Below, piece by piece: positions 8,776-22,045 of a stretch of DNA of 64,000 bases (its first letter is position 1; every line of letters begins with the position of its first letter). The notes under the pieces are model-generated. The model saw nothing but the letters and a program-made list of their open reading frames with translations, was not told the origin of the DNA and ran no database searches. Made by a program: the position numbers and the translations under genes. The DNA is from Rheum nobile. Lineage: Eukaryota; Streptophyta; Magnoliopsida; Caryophyllales; Polygonaceae. The stretch covers positions 3,658,001 to 3,722,000 of the forward strand of contig WOAB01000098.1 in NCBI GenBank assembly GCA_027886185.1, written 5' to 3'.

Positions 8776-11700
8776 TTATATGGTATAGTTTTCAGTGCGG
8801 ATGTTGCGCTGCTGATCCGCAATTTGCTTCCCTAGTTTTGGTGCAGACAAACCCAACTCTGAAGGTTTGCCGAGAAACGGAGCGGAAACAGGCTTGGGCT
8901 GAAACCATCTCTTTACGGAGCGCCCACTTATCCTGATCTTTCCGTAGGATTCGTTACCGTGATAAGGTAGTCCTCTTCTTCGCAACATGGCTCCAAGTGC
9001 TTGACCAACCCTGGGGAACAAATTAAAACGATTACTTCATACGAATCTCTACATGTGCAGTGATATAAATGATCAGCACGCATCTAACTACACCCAATAC
9101 CTTCCTGCAACGTTGGTTGTTTTCTCTCCTTTCTGGAACACCATCCTTTTCTCCTCAACAGGCAATACAATAGATACGGTCGGCAGCTTTGCACCTACGT
9201 GTGTGGACATTGACAAACCAAGCAAATTTTTTGCACTTATATTTTCTTTGAATAGATAGTCACGTCACGTACAGAAGAAAATAATCAAGAATATGGGATG
9301 ATTTTGGTCCAAGGAGAGGGATGATTGACAAAATTGCATGGTCAATGAAATGAAGATTGTAAAATGTTAGCAGGGCATAAAAACAAGATCATTTGAGCAA
9401 ACAAAGAAACATACCAGCAGCAAGCCGATGCTTGAGTCCTTTCAAGACTGTCAGCAGGTAGACCTGAGACACCCATGAAGACAGATCACTGAGATTCACT
9501 TATTCAGACATCACACCAGTAAGCTTTATATAAGGTTCTAAGAGCAGCTGTGCAGGAAAGAGTCCAAGACTTCATATACATCCCTTAATATTGGTATACA
9601 GGAATATTAAGGGATGTATATATATATATGGAGTCGGCTTGTGCTTTCCATTCTAATCTACAAAGCACAAATATTCCAACACCGAGACTGGGATCTTCAA
9701 TCATTTCAAGCTCATTTGTTTCCAAGCTATAGAAATTGAAAGGGAAATGGAATGGAACCAAGTATAATTTGAACGACCCTTTTGTGTCTAGGGGAGAAAC
9801 TAGTAGAGAAAGACTCTTACAGGGACACTCACGCTATTTGAAATATGTGGCAGGGAAAACATGAGGCGTATAGACAAACATTCTTCAGGAAACGCTTTCC
9901 AAGACGGCGGTTTGGACTTGTATGTTTTAACAGAAACTTCATTTCCTGGCTTCTTTTTAGAAGGAAATGTCCTCTTTCAATGTCATATTACCTCTTCTGA
10001 CCATTTAACCAAATTCTTATTTGTTTTAAAAAGAAAACAAACAACTACACCTCTAGACCTTATAAACCCAAAAGATATTGCTCAATACAAAAAGCAGTCG
10101 TTGTGTCATTTGGCACAGATTCTTATTGTTAAATAAAACATACGTACAGTAAATAATTTACAAGTGTCAAGATGTGCCACGGATACAAGCTCACCTCTCC
10201 TACATGAATCTGCCATTTTCTTGCATCAATCAAAATGGGGTTTCCTTTGAATGACACGCTAGGGACAATACCCAATGAAGCAGCTTCCTGAAACACGTGC
10301 AGTTTCAGGTAATTGCATAAAAAATTACAGTTGACAGTTTGCACCAAGTCGTCGAAAAAAGATCTATAAGAAGCTCACATGCTCAACCCTTGATTTGAAT
10401 AGAAAGGTTAAGGATGCATAGAAGGCAACAAATTGATCATATAACCGACTACTCTACCGAATTTACAGAATGACAACTAACCTCAAGCAATGAGAAAGCA
10501 CGAAGGTCATACTCCCCAAAACCATCTATGAGGGAAAATAAGTTTTCAGTTCTTGATGCCTCAATATCCACACCTAAGAGCTCAACAAGCCTTTCTCTTA
10601 AGGACATATTAGCCGGAAGCTGCAAGCATCCGAGAACTTGTGATAAAACTTCCATAGAAGGGACCATGCCAGCTGCGGTGGCTTCCCGATAAATCATCAC
10701 AACCAAAGACGTCCTGCAAATATTTCATAAAATCACACAGAAAATAAATGCATGTCCTATATTAGAGACAGCTTCATAGGGAGTGGACTTGCTTTAGCAT
10801 CACAACCAAAGAAGTCCTGCAAATATCTAATCTAACAACTCATTTCTCGAGAATAAACATAAATATTTGGAGTGGACTTGCTTTAGTATCCTCCCCAAAT
10901 CCTAGTTAAATCTGAGCTAGGTCTTCAACTTGGAAATCCCAATTATAACTCTTCAGTTTTTTTTATTTATTTTTTCTAACAAAGCAGAGAATCGTGAAAG
11001 AGTGCAAAAGTTTCAATATGCATACCAAGTTACTAGCAAGTCTACATGGAAGAATGGAATACCATTTGTTGTCAATTTGCGGCTTTCCTGACTTGAAGGA
11101 CACCGTGAGTTCACCAAGTGCAGCAGACTTCTGAAATCTTCGTGAGCACATTCCTTCAAGGGAAAACAGTTTATTAATTACCAAATGATAACTAGCACTT
11201 AGACTTGAAATTCTCCGTCCTACCAAAGCCAAATAGAGGAAGAAATAAATTAAATAAGTAACACATTAATAAAATACTCTATCACTAAAGTGTGCAAAAA
11301 TGTTATGCTCAATCCTATTGATGAGGGGGTAAATTTATTGTTCATCATATCATGGAGGGGCAAATAATCAAACAATCATTGATCTGGTACACAACCCACG
11401 AAACAACTAAGAGTGAGTCATATAATAAGATTTTAACTGGTAAATCTGTAGAATAAATGGACAAAGTTAATGGATTACCTGTAAATACATTTTAATTAAT
11501 GTTCTTAAAGTCGTTGGGCGGTGAGGGGGGCCTAGGCGGATTAAAAATTAATGTTTGATCCATATGATTAGTTTATTATGTTCTCTCAAATCCCTTAATG
11601 TTTATACAGCTATGTTGGGATGTTGTTTGATATTTTATTATGGGCCTTATTTTACAAAGCATAACCCAAAACTATGTTCTATACATCTGTCATTTCCTAA

Positions 11701-14700
11701 GATGTTGGCTTCCACAACATCAAAGCTTCTTCTCGCCTAGGCGGGGGATGACCGCCTAGCGCCCAGGCGAGGCCTAGGCGGCCCTAGGCGGGGATTTTTA
11801 GAACATTGATTTTAATTGGAACTAGATTATGAATATTGTGAGCGAGTATAAAGAGGAGCATGCATTGCATACTCATAAACACATATGTGGTAAAACTCTC
11901 AAGGGATTTCCAAGCTATAGCTACCTATCAAAAGGATAACATATCCATGATTATACACAACAGAAAATAGGTCTTGGATGTGTGACAAGCGTGATTATAG
12001 GTTCAGCAACTCATTTCAGAAGGTGACATTTTGTGATTGGATTCATTTTGGTTCTTCTATGCATATGATGGGAACTCTGTATAGCTAGTCTTTTGTTTTT
12101 CCCATGGATGCCTGGTCAGACATGTATATAATCTTTAGATAGCAATGACAAAATATTTTCACTTATTCAAACAAAAAGTTTGATGTGACAATGTAGTTAA
12201 CTGTAGGAAGAAATAATGACTTAATAAATGAAGATAGATATTACGAATCTACCTATTAGGCATTTCGACATAACCATGTTCAAGGGATAACCATCTGTCT
12301 TAGTTTGAGAAAGAAGCATAAGACCAGCATCTAGATCATCATTTCTGCAGAAAGGGACATGAACATAGTATAGCTTTGGTGTTACTTGGATAGAGGAATT
12401 ATTTTCTAAATAAAAGTAAAATCATAATAATCATAAGCTAAAGCAATTATATGTATATATAGACACTACTTACTTTTCACTTGCTACAAAAAGAATAGAA
12501 TATGTGATGTCATTGGGAGACAGACCCATATTCTTCATTTCTATAACCACTTCCAAAGCCTTTTGTAATTGATTACCTTCACCTGTTTTGCAAAATTGAG
12601 TAAATTCAGCTAAAGTAGGACAAAATCATCAATAAGGAAATGCTCAAGGTCAACACTGGAGTTTTGTTTTCTATATATATAAGAATGGGAAAATAAGTTT
12701 CCAATCATCAAGGTTATCCATGCAGAAAAGACAATAACAACTGACAATTAAGTTTCTTCATAGACATTATTACCCTAAGAATTACCGAATGGTCATACAG
12801 CTACAAAATACTTACATAATACAGTGATTAAGGCATTCATAGTGGTGACTGTTGGAAGCAAGCTCAAGGCTTTAATTTCCTCGTACAGTTCCAATGCTTT
12901 CCGCCAACTTTTTGTCTGAAAAGAATATAAGCATCTTAGCCTTCATCTATCAACTTAGGAAACTCTGTTTTTCATTGTGGCTATTGGCAAGTTGATCTAG
13001 TTATGGAATATATTTGAATATATAATGTCACATTGTGGCTATTGGCATCTCTGAATTGTTCTCAGTATCCAACTAAAGCATTATATATTTAACTAGAATC
13101 AACTTCAGCATGAAAGATACCACGTGAAACAGATAACTCCCAGCTCCTCGTATGCCATGGCATACATAACAATTATCTAATGAGCCAAGGGACAAGGATG
13201 TATAGAAGCTACTAGAAGACAGCCCGAAGGATGATGACTAAGTGTCCATGGACCATCAAGTTATGATAGAATATTTGGGAGTAAACTGCAAACCAGTATT
13301 ATAATGAGCAATACTAAAGAATATAGCTGTCATTAAGAAACCTTTTTTTTTTAAATTTTAATGCATTGATCTATTGGAAGAAAGGTTGTGAGGAGAAAAA
13401 TAAAAATCTAAATTCTTCTTGAATTTGATTCCCCAACCTAAAATACTCTGCACAAAGTGAAGCATGCACATAAAGTGTTGAAGCATAAAACATACTCACA
13501 AATCTACCAAAATAATTAAGACAATTTCATCCTAAAGGTTGTGAAAAGAAAAATGAAAACTCCAGTGAAGGATCAAGACAGCATAGGGACATACACTGCA
13601 GCATGCTCCCATTAAAGAACTATATGGTATAATTCCAATTTTCATTCCTTCAAGTTTAGCTTCTTGCAACACTTCAAAAGCAGCATCTATGTTACCAGCA
13701 TGCCCTGCCACATCTATCAGTGTACTTAAGAACATCTGCAACAAAGTTTGGAAGACTGAGTGAGTAATTACAAGAATACTTTGAATAAGAGAAGAGAGCA
13801 ATTTAACAGACAATTCAATAAAATAGCCGTCGTGGAAATTCAGTTTTCTTTTGTCAGTGAAATTTAGGTCTCAAGGACCTTAGCTGATGTTAAGTATTCT
13901 TCATAGAGCAATCGTCAAGACTCCATCAACTATATTTACGGGGAAATGACACAGACATTATCTGGAAGAAAAAAATAGAGTAATTTTAGCCAATGTACTC
14001 TCCATCCCCATTCTTCCTACTTCTAAGACCGTCTTTGCAATCACCTAAGTGCTACAGAAGCCGAGGTTTAGGAAACGTTTTCACTATTTCTTGGCACTTT
14101 CTTTTAAGGCCTGCTAAAGCTGCATTTCTTCAATGTATTCAGTAGCAATGTCCCTAGTATCTTCACCCTTCAAAAGGAGAAAGTACAATCTAGCGTTTCA
14201 TGCTGTTATGCGAATTATGAGCTAATAATTGGTTATTACTGAAATTTAAAGATACTGGTTTGCAGTTTCATTTGTAGATACTTTTTTGTTTATAGTTCTT
14301 TTCCTTTACTCCTATGGATTTACCTAGTTTCATTTTGCTAAATTGTGTAGCTATACAAATCTATCCATACTACTAGCTTTCAGAAGAATCGAAGAAACAT
14401 ATATATTGTGACCTACACGCTTCCCTTCTCAAACACCAAAAAACGCGGCATAAATAATGCACACATATAGATCAAATTTCTCCAAGTCTTCAAAACAATT
14501 GTTTGAGTTTGTCTTTATAAAGACTTTGTTACTTATAATGTATTTTTTGTTGAAAAGTACTCTTTAAATTTTAAAATTTGGGTGTTATCGGGAAGCGTAT
14601 AAGGGGAGAAAAAAGTACTTTTTGGTAAAAAAGTCTTTATCCATAACTTGCCAAACAAACCCTAAATAATGCAGATTTCCAAAATGACAAATCTCGGTAA

Positions 14701-17700
14701 AGTCACTTCTTTTATTTACATTGATATGGCATCGTAGGTAACAATGGATTATATTGACATGCGTCTCGTTGAGGCGATGAGTTCAACTGTAGTAGTCCTA
14801 GACTTATTTTCCTTATATAAAAATGCTATAAACACTTAGATTTCCCCCATATAACCACGACATTGAAGTTAAATTCAATTCAAGTAATAAACTGAACAAA
14901 GGAGATACTCCAAGACAATCAAACAAGTTATCACAGCCATGTTGGACTATTAAAATATACAATTTTTTTTTGAAGAAACTTGTAAATTTAAGGGTTTAAT
15001 GAATACCTCGTCAGGTTCTACACCATTCTTTCTCATGTCATCGTATATTTTACATGCAAATGTCCAGTCAGCTGTCTGGCTGCAGCTGCTAACAGCTATT
15101 GAGAAAAGCTCTGGAGTACCTTTAATATTATACTGTTGAATCATCTCATACACGTCTTCCACTCGATCAACCTAAGACACATGCACCAGTCTAAGATATG
15201 TAACTTAACCGAGAAGAATCCCCTAAATATGTGGAGCAAAAGACAGAGAATAGGGGAGACAGAGGAACCATTTGGAAGCTTTCTCACCTGACCAGCATTT
15301 GTGCAGGCTTTCATGAGAGCACCAATAGTAAAATGATCAGGATCTATGGGATGTGGTTCAGCCCTCATTTCTTGTAGTACACCAAAAGCACGGTCTACAG
15401 CTCCTGACTGACTACATGCAGTAATAAGGGCATTGAATATGACGCGATCTGGCTTAACTTTCTACTGCATAAAGTACATTATCAGTTGAATGCATTTCAA
15501 CAGGTAAATTCTTAGTAACCATGACAAAAGCAGCTTATTGCCAAGATTAAGATAGATAATGTAATACGATATATGCTTATTATGTACCTTTGACCTTAGT
15601 ATACCATAAGCACCAAAAGCTTTAGCAATTTGACCAGATCTACCACAACCATCAATAAGTGCTCCATATGTATGGAGATTAGGTTCTACTCCATCGTTGA
15701 CCATTTCATGAAAGACCTTCCAAGAAAATGAAAAGTAAATCATACACTTCAGTTCACTAGATAAATGTGTGTCTATATACGATATATAACATAACAATAG
15801 GACCTGCCCTTTTCGGCTCGTAGATCTAACAAGAAGACAATTCAGATTTCCACTTTGTGATCCATGTGGGAATTGTTGGTCTACTAGGAGACTTCCCAGT
15901 TATCAAATTTATATTTTAACACGAAATGGTCCAGGTCGTCACACTTATACTAAAAATGAGAATCTTTGACTTGCTACTGGCACAATCATATCAAATGGCT
16001 GTAATATGGTTGGTGATCTACTTGACATTTGACTAGTTGAGACATATTACAAAGATACTTATTTCTAACATATATGAAAGTTATCCTTAAAACCCCAAGT
16101 TACTATAGACTTTAGAATCTTGATGACACAATACTGAATACCAAACATAGAATAGAAAAAGTCCTAAGAAGACATTGAAAAAGATAAGTTCGGACACTGC
16201 ATAATGCCTCCTCCGTGATTTCATGTTTGAGATTAACATTCCAAATTAAAAAAAAAAATTGGTTTAACAACATTCGCGATTTAACAGCAGAAGAGGGAGC
16301 CAGTTGCATACGTATACATATCACAAGAATAAACCATAACTTCCACGAGCAAGATTGCATTGACACGAGAAACAAGGCTAAAAGGAATTCTGGAATTAAG
16401 TCCAAGTATTATGTAATTTAAAAAAAAAAAAGTGAGGTACCTTAAACATGGCATCAACTTTGCCACTTTTACCATAAGTTGATACCATTGTAGTATAGAG
16501 TTTGCAATCAGCTTTGAAGCCAGCCTCTTGGACCAGTTGCCAAACTTTAGCAGCTCCTAGATATATGTAAACAGGATAAAAAGCAGAATGCATAAAAATA
16601 GTTTATTTTATGTTTCATCACTATTATAAAAAGGATCATGTTATGCACGAAGGTACCTTCTGAATCTGGAGCACTGGAACAGACAGACATCAGCATATTG
16701 AAGGTGCTCAACGTTGGATTTGGAATAAGCTTGACAAAACGGAATGCTTCATTGACAGCCTTCTGACTTCGGCATATTGATAAAAACTTGGAGTGATATA
16801 CCTAAAAATAGAAGATTGGACAATTAAGAAAAAAATAATGTCCCCTAAAAACCATTGAAACAATGAGATGCAAACCAACTTCCTGTTTTACCTTATTCAT
16901 ATCTAATTCACCTTCTTTATCCATCTCTTCAAGCAATGCTAAGCCCTCTTTAAACCTATCAGCTCAAACCCAAATAAGTGATATGTATGGGAAAACAGAA
17001 GAAAGATAAAAGCTAAATACTCCAATCCTTCCCTCCACAGTGGACCCACCCATAAAAATTAATTGGTGCAGGCAGAATGAGTTGTCCACAACTGATAAGT
17101 TGTGGCAAAAGCACCCTAACATTCTGTAGGGATATGAATTTTTCTTTTGGAGTAGAAGATCATGTATTGTGCACTTGACTCGCCACTCTTTTCTCCATGT
17201 TATAGAAGAATAAGGTTTCCACGGGAAGGAGTGAATGAATAAATGTTACTCTTGTAAATCATACTCTAATCTTCCATAAGAGAAAACATAAAACCTGAAA
17301 ATACCTTCCATATCTTAACAAGCGATGGTAAGAATCAAGTCTCTGAAGAGGACTCTCCTTTTCGAGCACTTTTTTTCTCCGAGAAATAGAAAGCTGTTGA
17401 TTATCATAAGAGAGGAGCCCTATGTTGTCACAAGTTTCAGTTCCCTTCCCTCTCCCTAACTCTTTCCTTCTGTTTGGTTTGCTTCTCTTGTAGTGTAGAA
17501 GAGATCCATTTCTCTCATTGTACCCTGGAGTAACAAAAATCTAAATAGGTAATCAGTAATACAAAATCACAGCTCAAGACTCACCAGAGAAAAAAGATAA
17601 CAAAATATTAATAAGTGATTGTAAATTCATCCAGAATATAACCTGAAGCTAATAAGTGGTGGTCCTCTTGCAGCAATTCCACTGTATCACTGCTTGCAGA

Positions 17701-20700
17701 TGCTGAAATGTGATGGCCACCTGGATAGGAGGCTTGAACACATAGTTCCGGTATTCCATGCAATAAAACTGGAACTGTTGTTATAGATTGATCTTCAGCA
17801 TAGAACAAATGAAGCTCTCCTTTACCAGATTCTTTTAGAGAAGATTTAGATGCAGTAGTTTCATGGTCAATATGATCGTTAGATGTTATCAAAATATGTT
17901 CTTCTCCGTTATCACTGCCAGAACCAGATGCAGAGTTTCTCATCTCCCCCTCATAAGCAGGCGCTGTGGCACCTGTTTCGGTCCCCTCATTATATCTTTC
18001 AGATTCAAACTCTGACACTTTTGTTAGAGAAGCACCTGATTCAGGAACCTTTATTTGAAGAGGAAAAGAAACTTCTCCATTGCCTTCAAAATGCCAAGAA
18101 GCACCAGCATGTTGCTCATTGTGAAGTGAGCCAGACAAATCCAACGAGTTGATAGTCTGAGCACCGCAAAGAACCGACGCACTTTCCAAATTGTAAAATT
18201 GGTACTGGTAGTCATTGGCATCCTTCACAATGACTTCTTCTGTTGCTTCTCCCATTGATTGTTCAGCTTCCTTCACATTTTCCTCATGGAAAACATCAAC
18301 ATTCAAACCTTGACAGCCCAAATCACTTAGCACCGTATCTTTGTGTTTTTCAGGTTGTTCTGAAGCCTTCTCAAAGACTTCGTCTCTTGTTTCTCCAATT
18401 GATTGTTCAACTTCTTTCACATTTTCCTCAGGGAAAGCATCAACAGTCAATTCTTGACTGCAAAAATCACTTAGCACTGTATCTTTGGGTTTCTCTGAAT
18501 GTTCTGAAGCGAGCGAGGGTGATCCCTAAAATACGATTGAAATAAGTTCACATCAACAATCCCATCTGAATATGTTTTTCTCTCTCTTTGCTATAGCTCA
18601 TAGCATTTGAGAGTATTGAAGAAAGAATCATAAGCCTTATTTACAGTACTTGCCATCAAAATAACCTGCCTTAAGACTATATCTTTCCTGTTAGAAAACG
18701 CTCCTAGATTCTAAGAAGCTTGTATAACTCAGCAGCACAATATAAGAATGCGAGTCCAATATACTTCATATTACATCAACAATCAAGAGAAAACTGATTC
18801 ACTGGATAAGTGGACTCAAATGTTAACAAATTTCACTGTTTCCTCTAATTTTACCACTTGCACACCTCACCTGTCAATACAATGTGATACTAGTTAAATT
18901 AAAGGAAATTCCATATGGTAAGTCTCCATATGTTCTATCCCATACAACAAAAGCAACGAATCATCTCTTTCCTGTTAAGTAATGAATTGCAGTTCAAACT
19001 TGATATTGAAACTGACGAAATCTCAAAATCAAATAGGGTGAGATGACCACAGGGACAGCGGATGAGAAGAGAGAAAGAAGGCCAAGGGTACCTGCAGTTG
19101 AGCTGTGCAGCAAGGAGAAGCAATGGCAGATTAGGCTACTGAGCTAGCCTAGTGACCGAGACGGCCACTAGTTGGGACAGATGGAACGGAACGTATCAAA
19201 GTTAACCGTTACCACACGGAAATTGAGAACTTTTTTGACGAGGTTATTACTTATTAATCTAACTCACAACTATAAGCCCTAGTTTGCTGAACTTTATCAG
19301 GAAATACATTTATTTCCTGTGTTTGGTTCAAAGATAAAACGTGGGAATTTACTTCCCAGGAAGTTGTAATTCCTCCAAATCAAATGAATTGCACTTACCT
19401 TGAAGAGGTAGGTAAGATCTACTTTCTGCGTTTTTAAATGGAAATATTATTACTTCCTATATTAATATAAAAACAATAAATTTGAACCAAACATGATTTC
19501 ACAATTTCCAGCAATTTACAATTCCTAGAAAGTAGCTAAATTCCTAGAAACTTAATTTTCCACGTTCAACCAAACAAGGGATAAATTGCTAATATCGTCC
19601 AAGTGAAAAGAATCATTGAAGCCGTTATCAGATACTCGGCCAATCACTGATTCAGAATAAACTGCCATAGCCTAATTTAATATTCAGCAAAACATATTTC
19701 TATAAGGAAATGATTTGATTAGGTTAGTGTAAATGAGTCTACTCCTCACTCGAAATTGCAGCAAAACATTATTTGCTTGGTCCTCCAGTTATTCAAACCC
19801 CCGATTTATGTCATGAGATCTGCACATCCCCATATATGCACTGCCTTTATATTTCTCTTGAAACTAGTAAACTAAGACAAATACCTATAAAATTACTGTA
19901 CTGCAAAGACATGCGAAAATACCTTTCTGTTTCATGCATGTTCACAGTTCACATCCCGTACTTGTGTAGAAATCCTTTTAATTTAAAATAATTGTTAGTG
20001 GTCTGTTATTTTTCTGGTTATGGTAAGACTTTGGTTATGTGTGTATTTCTGCAAATAAATGAAACAAATTTGGCATTAGCTTAAGGAGCAGATGTCTTCT
20101 GAAAACTATTTAAGCAGAAGGGTCCTTTAGATCAATAGGGTTTGGCACACACTAGTCAATAGTCATAGTATAACTTAGTGTTTTTTTATTGTAAATGTTA
20201 CATTAAATACTTTGTTCTTCTCTTTCCATACAGGCACGGGCAAATCTAAGGGACTAGGGGATCAGGAGACTGAATCCGTTAGACTACGTCGAATTTTAAT
20301 ATTTTAAATTTTTATAATTATATATATAAAATAAAGAAAATATAAAAAGTTATACATGTTGGCTTAATGGTTTTTGTATTCGAACTTGTGTGAAAGAATA
20401 TTACTTTTTTGTTTTTTCAATATTTATCTTTTTTTAATTAAAAGGAAATTGAAAATATTATATCATTTAAATATTTTATAAAAATACTAAAAATATTAAT
20501 GTTATAAGTTGGTCCAAATTCAAATAATGAAAATGTTTTGTTTAAGGTTAAGTTTCTTATTAGTTAATTAGATTGATTGAACATTAGTTGAATATTTTTA
20601 TTTATTTATTTTTAGCTAGAGTTTTATTTATTTATGCTTAGTAAGATGAATAAATATGTGTCAATTTTAAGTTACACATATAAGTATGAATAGATAGAAT

Positions 20701-21227
20701 CATTAAAATGTAAAATTTTCTTGAGCCTCTTGTGCAAGGTTCTGGGTCCGCCTGTCTACATGGAAACAGAGCAGGCAGGACAAACCTCAAAACCAATGAG
20801 CTATAATTGCAATTCCGCTCCAAAATGACCACCACATTACCGAAACAACAAAACCAGGAGAAGAAACGACGAACCGGAAAGAAGTGGCAGTAACGAACTG
20901 CATAAAAAAACTCACCTGTTGAATGTACTTTTTACGCCTGGAGAAGTAATTGAGGTAGACGAAGGAAACGGCGGACACAGCGGCGAAGACAACGACGAGA
21001 ATCTGGCCGGAATTGAAGGAGGCGAGGACGCGAAACGCGGGAGGCGGAGTCGCGGGGGCGGATGAGGAGGCGCGCTTCCTCCTGCGGGAGTGGTGGAGCT
21101 TGGAATTGGAGAAGGCGTGGGCGCGGCCGAGGAATTCGAGACGAATCGAGGGGATTCCGCAGAGGAAAGGGGGGGTGCGGGGGATAAGGGATAAGGATTG
21201 GGGCCTGGGCCAGTAGATCGCCTCCAT
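8776..21227 (-). CDS. MRL1: MRL1: chloroplast PPR protein for rbcL mRNA stability, 19 exons
   Basis: Exons (5' to 3'): 20916-21227, 17643-18525, 17305-17524, 16892-16955, 16657-16801, 16441-16556, 15588-15716, 15288-15461, 15007-15171, 13595-13735, 12816-12915, 12474-12582, 12253-12344, 11063-11153, 10482-10713, 10195-10287, 9415-9463, 9101-9194, 8776-9010. Every junction is GT-AG and phase is continuous, totalling 3444 nt (1147 residues). I chose the ATG at 21225-21227 because the frame upstream opens with GTG. Residues 1-70 look like a transit peptide and 76-93 a membrane segment, as in known MRL1. Residues 105-400 form an acidic, poorly conserved linker. About 460-900 hold PPR repeats (for example NPTLSTFNMLM, PDRVIFNALI). 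The C terminus (YGKIRISG, RRWFQPKP-like, DQQRNIRT) is the MRL1 signature. Arabidopsis MRL1 is about 1.1 kb residues long, so this copy appears intact. MRL1 stabilises the processed rbcL transcript in chloroplasts. Confidence 0.93.
9575..9620. repeat. Perfect 18-bp hairpin in an MRL1 intron
   Basis: Arms 9575-9592 (TATACATCCCTTAATATT) and 9603-9620 are perfect reverse complements around a 10-base loop. It lies in the intron between exons 16 and 17. It could be a relic of a small inverted-repeat element. Confidence 0.8.
11498..11808. mobile_element. 311-bp MITE with 9-bp target duplication (Mutator-like) in an MRL1 intron
   Basis: The element is flanked by perfect ATTTTAATT duplications at 11489-11497 and 11809-11817. 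Its ends are inverted repeats beginning AATGTTCTWAAA. A 9-bp duplication is typical of Mutator-like elements, although the TIRs are short. The subterminal parts are GC-rich with many CCTAGGCGG words, while the middle is AT-rich. It lies in the intron between MRL1 exons 13 and 14 and away from the splice sites. Confidence 0.75.
18235..18510 (-). repeat. 144-bp (48-codon) tandem duplication within MRL1 exon 2
   Basis: Residues 110-157 and 158 to about 202 of the MRL1 model are two diverged copies of one unit. Both open ASE..EK.KDTVLSD, pass through a VDxFxEENVKE segment and end near GExxxEV. The length is in frame. The duplication sits in the acidic linker, which varies between species. Confidence 0.8.
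19276..19581. mobile_element. About 306-bp MITE, possibly Tourist/PIF-Harbinger-like, in MRL1 intron 1
   Basis: The ends form an imperfect inverted repeat: CCCTAGTTTGCTGAAC on the left against CCCTTGTTTGGTTGAACG read from the right. Subterminal GGAATTTA/CTAGGAATTT words also face each other. Flanking TAA at 19273-19275 and 19582-19584 fits the 3-bp TWA duplication of PIF/Harbinger elements. The terminal base does not pair perfectly, so the superfamily call is tentative. Confidence 0.5.
20231..20754. mobile_element. About 524-bp non-autonomous DNA element, hAT-like ends, in MRL1 intron 1
   Basis: The left end reads CAGGCACGGGCAAATCTAAG and the right end, reversed, CAGGCGGACCCAGAACCTTG. Such CAGG(G)CGGA...CCGCCTG ends are common on small plant hAT-like elements. 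The 8-bp flanks (20223-20230 and 20755-20762) match at only five of eight positions, so the duplication is decayed or absent. The interior is AT-rich and noncoding. Confidence 0.4.
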
Positions 21228-21549
21228 TGAATTCACAAGGAAGAAGAAGAACGAGTGGGAGTGGAGGGCGATGGAGGTTTATCTGTTACGCCAAGACTTT
21301 TGTGCTGATATACTTTGCTTCCTGCGATGTACACGTCAGCTGCCTCTCCCCCTTTCCTGTCCGGTAGTTATTTCCAAATCACTGCACTCCCATTCAACTC
21401 GTTTCCATAATTTTCAATCTTTGTTTTTTCTACATGCAAATTTATGGCTTCTCTTTTTTTTTTTTAATTAAGTGTTCGCTTAAATAATTACATCGGACTG
21501 TTTTTAGAAGTCCTTTCAAAGCAAGATTAATAATATAATGCATCTATAT

Positions 21550-22045
21550 TAAAAGTAAGGATCAAATATAACATGCCGTTATTGTATAACGTGTCAAGTG
21601 ATCTCGACCGTCCATTTTTTTATTTTGTCAATAATTTTAATTTGTTTTTTGTTTTCGTCCCCATATCATTCTGAAATAGCATACATAAAAGGTTTATAAA
21701 TAAACTCTTAATGTTCATTTATTTGTACACTCAAGTTCACAAATAAGCACTAAATGTTCAAAGACATGTGTTTGAACATGAACATGGTATACGTGAATCT
21801 TACAGCACAAAAAATGAACATTTAGTACTTATATGTGAACATCAATAAATGTCTATTCCAGAACGATCAGAGACGGAAAATAAAAAAATAAAAAAATTGT
21901 TGACCGAAAAAAAAGTACGTCGTATTTACGATTATGTCATCGCGTCACTAATCACTGTTTTTTCACCCCTTTAAATCTCAGTCCTCCATCCCTTTGATCT
22001 AGTGGCCCCTATAACTTCTTATGTTGTACAATAAGGATCAAATGT
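21550..22045. repeat. Foldback-type repeat with GAACAT words upstream of MRL1
   Basis: AAGGATCAAAT occurs near both ends (21558 and 22029). Between them, TGAACAT/ATGTTCA words are arranged in opposite orientations around about 21770, and TTTTTTATTTT on the left faces AAATAAAAAAATAAAA on the right. This suggests a MITE or foldback element. No clear target duplication was identified. There is no gene in it. Confidence 0.4.

Noticed and set aside
18935..19123. Extra MRL1 exon between exons 1 and 2
   Set aside because: A CTCAACTGCAG fragment with splice-like flanks is present, but exon 1 joins 17643-18525 in phase without it and adding it breaks the frame.
20787..20915. Extension of MRL1 exon 1 to 20787
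   Set aside because: A consensus donor (CAACAG then GTGAGT) ends the exon at 20916, and the read-through tail has no MRL1 similarity.
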